Assembly (NCBI GenBank): GCA_030867185.1 | Contig: CM061487.1 | Span: 23,213,000-23,276,999, forward strand | Direction: 5' to 3' | Length of the DNA: 64,000 nt | Source of the DNA: Tagetes erecta | Lineage: Eukaryota > Streptophyta > Magnoliopsida > Asterales > Asteraceae | Shown here: positions 52,871-64,000 of the stretch, piece by piece | Layout of the letters: each line of letters opens with the position of its first letter | How positions within the stretch are numbered: the stretch's first letter is position 1 | Position numbers and translations under genes: made by a program | Notes under the pieces: model-generated | The model's database searches: none | What the model saw: the letters and a program-made list of their open reading frames with translations, nothing else | Told to the model about the DNA's origin: nothing

Positions 52871-54910
52871 CCTTATTTCATCGTACGAAAACTTAAAACT
52901 CCATAATACGCCTAATGAATTCGTCCGAGTCCTTTGAACATCGTACGACAACTTAGGACATCTTACGACTCTTTATGCCACATTAGCAACTCGAAAAGCA
53001 TGTTAGTATAACGTAGGACGCCTTAAAACTTCAAACAACACCTTATAACACCGTACGAAACCTCAAAACTACATAATAAACCGAATGAAATCGCCCTAGT
53101 CCTTTGAACATAGTACGACAATTAAGAACTTGTTACGAATCTGTATGCCATATTAGCACCTTGAAAAGCACGTTAGTATAACTTAGGACGATTTAAAACT
53201 CTTAACAACACCTTACAACACCGAACAAAACCTTAAAACTCCATAATAAACCTAATGAATTGGCCCGAGTCATTTAAACATTGTACGACAACATAGAATA
53301 TCTAACGACTCTGTATACCACATTAGCACCTTGAAAAGATTGTTAGTATAATATACGCCACCTCAAAAGTCCTAAATACACCTTACAATACTGTACGTAA
53401 GCTTAAAACTCCATAATAAACCTAATGAATTCGTACGAGTCCTTTTAACGTCGTACGTCAACTTAGGACATCTTACGACTCTTTATGCCACATTAGCAAC
53501 TCGAAAAGCATGTTAGTATAATGTAGGACGCCTTACAGCTCCTAAAAACACCTTATTTCATCGTACGAAAACTTAAAACTCCATAATACGCCTAATGAAT
53601 TCGTCCGAGTCCTTTGAACATCGTACGACAACTTAGGACATCTTACGACTCTTTATGCCACATTAGCAACTCGAAAAGCATGTTAGTATAACGTAGGACG
53701 CCTTAAAACTTCAAACAACACCTTATAACACCGTACGAAACCTCAAAACTACATAATAAACCGAATGAAATCGCCCTAGTCCTTTGAACATAGTACGACA
53801 ATTAAGAACTTGTTACGAATCTGTATGCCATATTAGCACCTTGAAAAGCACGTTAGTATAACTTAGGACGATTTAAAACTCTTAACAACACCTTACAACA
53901 CCGAACAAAACCTTAAAACTCCATAATAAACCTAATGAATTGGCCCGAGTCATTTAAACATTGTACGACAACATAGAATATCTAACGACTCTGTATACCA
54001 CATTAGCACCTTGAAAAGATTGTTAGTATAATATACGCCACCTCAAAAGTCCTAAATACACCTTACAATACTGTACGTAAGCTTAAAACTCCATAATAAA
54101 CCTAATGAATTCGTACGAGTCCTTTTAACGTCGTACGTCAACTTAGGACATCTTACGACTCTTTATGCCACATTAGCAACTCGAAAAGCATGTTAGTATA
54201 ATGTAGGACGCCTTACAGCTCCTAAAAACACCTTATTTCATCGTACGAAAACTTAAAACTCCATAATACGCCTAATGAATTCGTCCGAGTCCTTTGAACA
54301 TCGTACGACAACTTAGGACATCTTACGACTCTTTATGCCACATTAGCAACTCGAAAAGCATGTTAGTATAACGTAGGACGCCTTAAAACTTCAAACAACA
54401 CCTTATAACACCGTACGAAACCTCAAAACTACATAATAAACCGAATGAAATCGCCCTAGTCCTTTGAACATAGTACGATAATTAAGAACTTGTTACGAAT
54501 CTGTATGCCATATTAGCACCTTGAAAAGCACGTTAGTATAACTTAGGACGATTTAAAACTCTTAACAACACCTTACAACACCGAACAAAACCTTAAAACT
54601 CCATAATAAACCTAATGAATTGGCCCGAGTCATTTAAACATTGTACGACAACATAGAATATCTAACGACTCTGTATACCACATTAGCACCTTGAAAAGAT
54701 TGTTAGTATAATATACGCCACCTCAAAAGTCCTAAATACACCTTACAATACTGTACGTAAGCTTAAAACTCCATAATAAACCTAATGAATTCGTACGAGT
54801 CCTTTTAACGTCGTACGTCAACTTAGGACATCTTACGACTCTTTATGCCACATTAGCAACTCGAAAAGCATGTTAGTATAATGTAGGACACCTTACAGCT
54901 CCTAAAAACA
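52871..54910 (+). repeat. Three near-identical tandem 680-bp units with private variants
   Basis: CCTTATTTCATCG recurs at 52871, 53551 and 54231, exactly 680 bp apart. Private changes CCTAAATACACC, ATATACGCCACC, GAATTGGCCCGAG and ATCTAACGAC recur in step at 53371, 54051 and 54731. By eye the copies differ only at isolated bases, such as TACGATAATT near 54474. This is a very recent local amplification. Confidence 0.9.
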
Positions 54911-57900
54911 CCTTACATCATCGTACGAAAACTTAAAACTCCATAATACGCCTAATGAATTCGTCCGAGTCCTTTGAACATCGTACAACAACTTAGGACA
55001 TCTTACAACTCTTTATGCCACATTAGCAAGTCGAAAAGCATGTTAGTATAACGTAGGACGCCTTAAAACTTCAAACAACACCTTATAACACCGTACGAAA
55101 CCTCAAAACTACGTAATAAACCGAATGAAATTGCCCAAGACCTTTGAACATAGTACGAAAATTCAGAAATTGTTACGACTCCGTATGCCATATTAGCACA
55201 TTGAAAAGCACGTTAGTATAACTTAGGACGCCTTAAAACTCCTAACAACACCTTACAACACCGAACAAAACCTTAAAACTCCATAATAAACCTAATGAAT
55301 TGGTCCGAGTCATTTAAACATTGTACGACAACATAGAATATCTTACGACTCTGTATACCACATTAGCACCTTGAAAAGATTGTTAGTATAATATACGACA
55401 CCTCAAAAGTCCTAACTACACCTTACAATACTGTATGTAAGCTTAAAACTCCATAATAAACCTAATGAATTCGTACGAGTCCTTTTAACGTCGTACGTCA
55501 ACTTAGGACATCTTACGACTCTTTATGCCACATTAGCAACTCGAAAAGCATGTTAGTATAATGTAGGACGCCTTACAGCTCCTAAAAACACCTTACATCA
55601 TCGTACGAAAACTTAAAACTCCATAATACGCCTAATGAATTCGTCCGAGTCCTTTGAACATCGTACGACAACTTAGGACATCTTACGACTCTTTATGCCA
55701 CATTAGCAACTCGAAAAGCATGTTAGTATAACGTAGGACGCCTTAAAACTTCAAACAACACCTTATAACACCGTACGAAACCTCAAAACTACATAATAAA
55801 CCGAATGAAATCGCCCTAGTCCTTTGAACATAGTACGACAATTAAGAACTTGTTACGAATCTGTATGCCATATTAGCACCTTGAAAAGCACGTTAGTATA
55901 ACTTAGGACGATTTAAAACTCTTAACAACACCTTACAACACCGAACAAAACCTTAAAACTCCATAATAAACCTAATGAATTGGTCCGAGTCATTTAAACA
56001 TTGTACGACAACATAGAATATCTTACGACTCTGTATACCACATTAGCACCTTGAAAAGATTGTTAGTATAATATACGACACCTCAAAAGTCCTAACTACA
56101 CCTTACAATACTGTACGTAAGCTTAAAACTCCATAATAAACCTAATGAATTCGGACGAGTCCTTTTAACGTCGTACGTCAACTTAGGACATCTTACGTCT
56201 CTTTATGCCACATTAGCAACTCGAAAAGCATGTTAGTATAACGTAGGACGCCTTAAAACTTCAAACAACACCTTATAACACAGTACGAAACCTCAAAACT
56301 ACATAATAAACCGAATGAAATCGCCCTAGTCCTTTGAACATAGTACGACATTTAAGAACTTGTTACGACTCTTTATGCCATATTGAAAAGCACGTTAGTA
56401 TAACTTAGGACGACTTAAAACTCTTAACAACACCTTACAACACCGAACAAAACCTTAAAACTCCATAATAAAACCTAATGAATTGGTCCGAGTCATTTAA
56501 ACATTGTACGACAACATAGAATATCTAACGACTCTGTATACCACATTAGCACCTTGAAAAGATTGTTAGTATAATTTATGACACCTCAAAAGTCCTAACC
56601 ACACCTTACAATACTGTACGTAAGCTTAAAACTGCATAATAAACCTAATGAATTCGTACGAGTCCTTTTAACGTCGTACGTCAACTTAGGACATCTTACG
56701 ACTCTTTATGCCACATTAGCAACTCGAAAAGCATTTTAGTATAATGTAGGACGCCTTACAGCTCCTAAAAACACCTTACATCATCGTACGAAAACTTAAA
56801 ACTCCATAATACGCCTAATGAATTCGTCCGAGTCCTTTGAACATCGTACGACAACTTAGGACATCTTACGACTCTTTATGCCACATTAGCAACTCGAAAA
56901 GCATGTTAGTATAACGTAGGACGCCTTAAAACTTCAAACAACACCTTATAACACCGTACGAAACCTCAAAACTACATAATAAACCGAATGAAATCGCCCT
57001 AGTCCTTTGAACATAGTACGACAATTAAGAACTTGTTACGAATCTGTATGCCATATTAGCACCTTGAAAAGCACGTTAGTATAACTTAGGACGATTTAAA
57101 ACTCTTAACAACACCTTACAACACCGAACAAAACCTTAAAACTCCATAATAAACCTAATGAATTGGTCCGAGTCATTTAAACATTGTACGACAACATAGA
57201 ATATCTTACGACTCTGTATACCACATTAGCACCTTGAAAAGATTGTTAGTATAATATACGACACCTCAAAAGTCCTAACTACACCTTACAATACTGTACG
57301 TAAGCTTAAAACTCCATAATAAACCTAATGAATTCGGACGAGTCCTTTTAACGTCGTACGTCAACTTAGGACATCTTACGTCTCTTTATGCCACATTAGC
57401 AACTCGAAAAGCATGTTAGTATAACGTAGGACGCCTTAAAACTTCAAACAACACCTTATAACACAGTACGAAACCTCAAAACTACATAATAAACCGAATG
57501 AAATCGCCCTAGTCCTTTGAACATAGTACGACATTTAAGAACTTGTTACGACTCTTTATGCCATATTGAAAAGCACGTTAGTATAACTTAGGACGACTTA
57601 AAACTCTTAACAACACCTTACAACACCGAACAAAACCTTAAAACTCCATAATAAACCTAATGAATTGGTCCGAGTCATTTAAACATTGTACGACAACATA
57701 GAATATCTTACGACTCTGTATACTACATTAGCACCTTGAAAAGATTGTTAGTATAATATACGACACCTCAAAAGTCCTAACTACACCTTACAATACTGTA
57801 CGTAAGCTTAAAACTGCATAATAAACCTAATGAATTCGTACGAGTCCTTTTAACGTCGTACGTCAACTTAGGACATCTTACGACTCTTTATACCACATTA

Positions 57901-60900
57901 GCAACTCGAAAAGCATGTTAGTATAATGTAGGACGCCTTACAGCTCCTAAAAACACCTAATTTCATCGTACGAAAACTTAAAACTCCATAATACGCCTAA
58001 TGAATTCGTCCGAGTCCTTTGAACATCGTACGACAACTTAGGACATCTTACGACTCTTTATGCCACATTAGCAACTCGAAAAGCATGTTAGTATAACGTA
58101 GGACGCCTTAAAACTTCAAACAACACCTTATAACACCGTACGAAACCTCAAAACTACATAATAAACCGAATGAAATCGCCCTAGTCCTTTGAACATAGTA
58201 CGACAATTAAGAACTTGTTACGAATCTGTATGCCATATTAGCACCTTGAAAAGCACGTTAGTATAACTTAGGACGATTTAAAACTCTTAACAACACCTTA
58301 CAACACCGAACAAAACCTTAAAACTCCATAATAAACCTAATGAATTGGCCCGAGTCATTTAAACATTGTACGACAACATAGAATATCTAACGACTCTGTA
58401 TACCACATTAGCACCTTGAAAAGATTGTTAGTATAATATACGCCACCTCAAAAGTCCTAAATACACCTTACAATACTGTACGTAAGCTTAAAACTCCATA
58501 ATAAACCTAATGAATTCGTACGAGTCCTTTTAACGTCGTACGTCAACTTAGGACATCTTACGACTCTTTATGCCACATTAGCAACTCGAAAAGCATGTTA
58601 GTATAATGTAGGACGCCTTACAGCTCCTAAAAACACCTTATTTCATCGTACGAAAACTTAAAACTCCATAATACGCCTAATGAATTCGTCCGAGTCCTTT
58701 GAACATCGTACGACAACTTAGGACATCTTACGACTCTTTATGCCACATTAGCAACTCGAAAAGCATGTTAGTATAACGTAGGACGCCTTAAAACTTCAAA
58801 CAACACCTTATAACACCGTACGAAACCTCAAAACTACATAATAAACCGAATGAAATCGCCCTAGTCCTTTGAACATAGTACGACAATTAAGAACTTGTTA
58901 CGAATCTGTATGCCATATTAGCACCTTGAAAAGCACGTTAGTATAACTTAGGACGATTTAAAACTCTTAACAACACCTTACAACACCGAACAAAACCTTA
59001 AAACTCCATAATAAACCTAATGAATTGGTCCGAGTCATTTAAACATTGTACGACAACATAGAATATCTTACGACTCTGTATACCACATTAGCACCTTGAA
59101 AAGATTGTTAGTATAATATACGACACCTCAAAAGTCCTAACTACACCTTACAATACTGTACGTAAGCTTAAAACTCCATAATAAACCTAATGAATTCGGA
59201 CGAGTCCTTTTAACGTCGTACGTCAACTTAGGACATCTTACGTCTCTTTATGCCACATTAGCAACTCGAAAAGCATGTTAGTATAACGTAGGACGCCTTA
59301 AAACTTCAAACAACACCTTATAACACAGTACGAAACCTCAAAACTACATAATAAACCGAATGAAATCGCCCTAGTCCTTTGAACATAGTACGACATTTAA
59401 GAACTTGTTACGACTCTTTATGCCATATTGAAAAGCACGTTAGTATAACTTAGGACGACTTAAAACTCTTAACAACACCTTACAACACCGAACAAAACCT
59501 TAAAACTCCATAATAAACCTAATGAATTGGTCCGAGTCATTTAAACATTGTACGACAACATAGAATATCTTACGACTCTGTATACTACATTAGCACCTTG
59601 AAAAGATTGTTAGTATAATATACGACACCTCAAAAGTCCTAACTACACCTTACAATACTGTACGTAAGCTTAAAACTGCATAATAAACCTAATGAATTCG
59701 GACGAGTCCTTTTAACGTCGTACGTCAACTTAGGACATCTTACGTCTCTTTTCGCCACATTAGCAACTCGAAAAGCATGTTAGTATAACGTAGGACGCCT
59801 TAAAACTTCAAACAACACCTTATAACACAGTACGAAACCTCAAAACTACATAATAAACCGAATGAAATCGCCCTAGTCCTTTGAACATAGTACGACATTT
59901 AAGAACTTGTTACGACTCTTTATGCCATATTGAAAAGCACGTTAGTATAACTTAGGACGACTTAAAACTCTTAACAACACCTTACAACACCGAACAAAAC
60001 CTTAAAACTCCATAATAAACCTAATGAATTGGTCCGAGTCATTTAAACATTGTACGACAACATAGAATATCTTACGACTCTGTATACTACATTAGCACCT
60101 TGAAAAGATTGTTAGTATAATATACGACACCTCAAAAGTCCTAACTACACCTTACAATACTGTACGTAAGCTTAAAACTGCATAATAAACCTAATGAATT
60201 CGTACGAGTCCTTTTAACGTCGTACGTCAACTTAGGACATCTTACGACTCTTTATGCCACATTAGCAACTCGAAAAGCATGTTAGTATAATGTAGGACGC
60301 CTTACAGCTCCTAAAAACACCTTATTTCATCGTACGAAAACTTAAAACTCCATAATACGCCTAATGAATTCGTCCGAGTCCTTTGAACATCGTACGACAA
60401 CTTAGGACATCTTACGACTCTTTATGCCACATTAGCAACTCGAAAAGCATGTTAGTATAACGTAGGACGCCTTAAAACTTCAAACAACACCTTATAACAC
60501 CGTACGAAACCTCAAAACTACATAATAAACCGAATGAAATCGCCCTAGTCCTTTGAACATAGTACGACAATTAAGAACTTGTTACGAATCTGTATGCCAT
60601 ATTAGCACCTTGAAAAGCACGTTAGTATAACTTAGGACGATTTAAAACTCTTAACAACACCTTACAACACCGAACAAAACCTTAAAACTCCATAATAAAC
60701 CTAATGAATTGGCCCGAGTCATTTAAACATTGTACGACAACATAGAATATCTAACGACTCTGTATACCACATTAGCACCTTGAAAAGATTGTTAGTATAA
60801 TATACGCCACCTCAAAAGTCCTAAATACACCTTACAATACTGTACGTAAGCTTAAAACTCCATAATAAACCTAATGAATTCGTACGAGTCCTTTTAACGT

Positions 60901-63900
60901 CGTACGTCAACTTAGGACATCTTACGACTCTTTATGCCACATTAGCAACTCGAAAAGCATGTTAGTATAATGTAGGACGCCTTACAGCTCCTAAAAACAC
61001 CTTATTTCATCGTACGAAAACTTAAAACTCCATAATACGCCTAATGAATTCGTCCGAGTCCTTTGAACATCGTACGACAACTTAGGACATCTTACGACTC
61101 TTTATGCCACATTAGCAACTCGAAAAGCATGTTAGTATAACGTAGGACGCCTTAAAACTTCAAACAACACCTTATAACACCGTACGAAACCTCAAAACTA
61201 CATAATAAACCGAATGAAATCGCCCTAGTCCTTTGAACATAGTACGACAATTAAGAACTTGTTACGAATCTGTATGCCATATTAGCACCTTGAAAAGCAC
61301 GTTAGTATAACTTAGGACGATTTAAAACTCTTAACAACACCTTACAACACCGAACAAAACCTTAAAACTCCATAATAAACCTAATGAATTGGCCCGAGTC
61401 ATTTAAACATTGTACGACAACATAGAATATCTAACGACTCTGTATACCACATTAGCACCTTGAAAAGATTGTTAGTATAATATACGCCACCTCAAAAGTC
61501 CTAAATACACCTTACAATACTGTACGTAAGCTTAAAACTCCATAATAAACCTAATGAATTCGTACGAGTCCTTTTAACGTCGTACGTCAACTTAGGACAT
61601 CTTACGACTCTTTATGCCACATTAGCAACTCGAAAAGCATGTTAGTATAATGTAGGACACCTTACAGCTCCTAAAAACACCTTACATCATCGTACGAAAA
61701 CTTAAAACTCCATAATACGCCTAATGAATTCGTCCGAGTCCTTTGAACATCGTACGACAACTTAGGACATCTTACAACTCTTTATGCCACATTAGCAAGT
61801 CGAAAAGCATGTTAGTATAACGTAGGACGCCTTAAAACTTCAAACAACACCTTATAACACCGTACGAAACCTCAAAACTACGTAATAAACCGAATGAAAT
61901 TGCCCAAGACCTTTGAACATAGTACGAAAATTCAGAAATTGTTACGACTCCGTATGCCATATTAGCACATTGAAAAGCACGTTAGTATAACTTAGGACGC
62001 CTTAAAACTCCTAACAACACCTTACAACACCGAACAAAACCTTAAAACTCCATAATAAACCTAATGAATTGGTCCGAGTCATTTAAACATTGTACGACAA
62101 CATAGAATATCTTACGACTCTGTATACCACATTAGCACCTTGAAAAGATTGTTAGTATAATATACGACACCTCAAAAGTCCTAACTACACCTTACAATAC
62201 TGTATGTAAGCTTAAAACTCCATAATAAACCTAATGAATTCGTACGAGTCCTTTTAACGTCGTACGTCAACTTAGGACATCTTACGACTCTTTATGCCAC
62301 ATTAGCAACTCGAAAAGCATGTTAGTATAATGTAGGACGCCTTACAGCTCCTAAAAACACCTTACATCATCGTACGAAAACTTAAAACTCCATAATACGC
62401 CTAATGAATTCGTCCGAGTCCTTTGAACATCGTACGACAACTTAGGACATCTTACGACTCTTTATGCCACATTAGCAACTCGAAAAGCATGTTAGTATAA
62501 CGTAGGACGCCTTAAAACTTCAAACAACACCTTATAACACCGTACGAAACCTCAAAACTACATAATAAACCGAATGAAATCGCCCTAGTCCTTTGAACAT
62601 AGTACGACAATTAAGAACTTGTTACGAATCTGTATGCCATATTAGCACCTTGAAAAGCACGTTAGTATAACTTAGGACGATTTAAAACTCTTAACAACAC
62701 CTTACAACACCGAACAAAACCTTAAAACTCCATAATAAACCTAATGAATTGGCCCGAGTCATTTAAACATTGTACGACAACATAGAATATCTAACGACTC
62801 TGTATACCACATTAGCACCTTGAAAAGATTGTTAGTATAATATACGCCACCTCAAAAGTCCTAAATACACCTTACAATACTGTACGTAAGCTTAAAACTC
62901 CATAATAAATCTAATGAATTCGTACGAGTCCTTTTAACGTCGTACGCCAACTTAGGACATCTTACGACTCTTTATGCCACATTAGCAACTCGAAAAGCAT
63001 GTTAGTATAATGTAGGACACCTTACAGCTCCTAAAAACACCTTACATCATCGTACGAAAACTTAAAACTCCATAATACGCCTAATGAATTCGTCCGAGTC
63101 CTTTGAACATCGTACGACAACTTAGGACATCTTACAACTCTTTATGCCACATTAGCAAGTCGAAAAGCATGTTAGTATAACGTAGGACGCCTTAAAACTT
63201 CAAACAACACCTTATAACACCGTACGAAACCTCAAAACTACGTAATAAACCGAATGAAATTGCCCAAGACCTTTGAACATAGTACGACAATTCAGAAATT
63301 GTTACGACTCCGTATGCCATATTAGCACATTGAAAAGCACGTTAGTATAACTTAGGACGCCTTAAAACTCCTAACAACACCTTACAACACCGAACAAAAC
63401 CTTAAAACTCCATAATAAACCTAATGAATTGGTCCGAGTCATTTAAACATTGTACGACAACATAGAATATCTTACGACTCTCTATACCACATTAGCACCT
63501 TGAAAAGATTGTTAGTATAATATACGACACCTCAAAAGTCCTAACTACACCTTACAATACTGTACGTAAGCTTAAAACTCCAAAATAAACCTAATGAATT
63601 CGTACGAGTCCTTTTAACGTCGTACGTCAACTTAGGACATCTTACGACTCTTTATGCCACATTAGCAACTCGAAAAGCATGTTAGTATAATGTAGGACAC
63701 CTTACAGCTCCTAAAAACACCTTACATCATCGTACGAAAACTTAAAACTCCATAATACGCCTAATGAATTCGTCCGAGTCCTTTGAACATCGTACGACAA
63801 CTTAGGACATCTTACAACTCTTTATGCCACATTAGCAAGTCGAAAAGCATGTTAGTATAACGTAGGACGCCTTAAAACTTCAAACAACACCTTATAACAC

Positions 63901-64000
63901 CGTACGAAACCTCAAAACTACGTAATAAACCGAATGAAATTGCCCAAGACCTTTGAACATAGTACGAAAATTCAGAAATTGTTACGACTCCGTATGCCAT
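54911..64000 (+). repeat. Satellite interior to right window edge, with a block repeated at 6769-bp offset
   Basis: A distinctive A variant (TTGCCCAAGACC) is at 55131, 61900, 63260 and 63940, and a C variant (CTGTATGTAAGC) is at 55431 and 62200. The 55.1-kb and 61.9-kb copies are exactly 6769 bp apart, as are flanking variants at 54051/60820 and 54731/61500. Between them the array holds ABCD and ABC' units with the GAATTCGGACGAG variant. The array does not end inside the window, and the last monomer is a truncated A. No genes are seen. Confidence 0.87.

Larger units (their letters stand above)
6011..64000 (+). repeat. 170-bp satellite array organised in 680-bp (4-monomer) higher-order repeats
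   Basis: The whole remainder is one tandem array of about 340 monomers, all in the same orientation. Neighbouring monomers (A, B, C, D) are clearly related but diverged, while the same letter 680 bp away is nearly identical, which defines a higher-order repeat. The 170-bp spacing is exact over long stretches; for example the block ending in AGTC recurs at 10341, 10511, 10681, 10851 and 11021. The + strand is rich in A and C (about 38% A, 24% C, 25% T, 13% G in one A monomer). CGTACG, GAATTC and AAGCTT sites recur with the unit. No transposon, gene or unrelated DNA interrupts the array. I do not recognise the satellite by name. Confidence 0.97.

Noticed and set aside
6011..64000. CRISPR array or other repeat-spacer system
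   Set aside because: The DNA between repeated words is itself repeated, units are 170 bp, and there are no unique spacers or cas genes. It is a eukaryotic satellite.
6011..64000. Ribosomal intergenic spacer subrepeats
   Set aside because: No 18S, 5.8S, 25S or 5S sequence appears anywhere, and the array far exceeds a normal spacer.

Overview
The window looks like nuclear DNA of a flowering plant. It has two parts: about 6 kb from the 3' end of an LTR retrotransposon, then about 58 kb of one uninterrupted tandem satellite that runs off the right edge. Plant origin is suggested by the TATA box, the GT-AG leader intron, the polypurine tract joined to an LTR, and a large AT-rich ORF. The N-terminal domain of that ORF resembles, from memory, a retroelement-associated family common in Asteraceae genomes (Tanacetum, Lactuca, Helianthus). 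The family placement is an inference (about 50%); plant nuclear DNA is much surer.

Retrotransposon part (1-~6010, + strand). Positions 1-118 may hold the tail of an upstream reading frame. Positions 119-611 hold about 19 copies of GCCGGGTRA-like motifs every 20-32 bp. Positions 631-814 hold eight copies of the same motif in the opposite orientation (TYACCCGTC), with three W-box cores in and just downstream of that cluster. A TATA box (843-850), a short leader and a probable 601-bp leader intron (974-1574) precede a single 1340-codon ORF (1575-5597). The stop codon is followed by a polypurine tract (5664-5671) and a 3' LTR (5675 to ~6010). The ORF therefore lies at the third-ORF ('env-like' or additional ORF) position and seems to have its own promoter. 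Gag and pol are outside the window.

Satellite part (~6011-64000). The basic monomer is 170 bp. Four diverged monomers (called A, B, C and D here) form a 680-bp higher-order repeat (HOR), always in the same orientation. A 510-bp three-monomer form (A-B-C', where C' is C at its 5' end and D at its 3' end) is interspersed, and one reciprocal five-monomer unit (A'-B-C-D/C-D) is at 38857-39698. Marker-variant spacings fall on sums of these units: 1190 bp (4+3 monomers), 1862 bp (4+4+3), 2362 bp (4+4+3+3) and 3042 bp (4+4+4+3+3). This is the signature of repeated unequal exchange or segmental amplification. The left 2 kb, next to the retroelement, is the most irregular. The satellite has no foreign insertions, no credible genes and no CpG depletion. 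A centromeric or other heterochromatic role is plausible but cannot be shown from sequence alone.

The retroelement appears to have inserted into this satellite, because its 3' LTR abuts the array about 10 bp before an A monomer. No function linking the two parts is visible. All repeat spacings were measured by eye from marker variants, not by alignment software.
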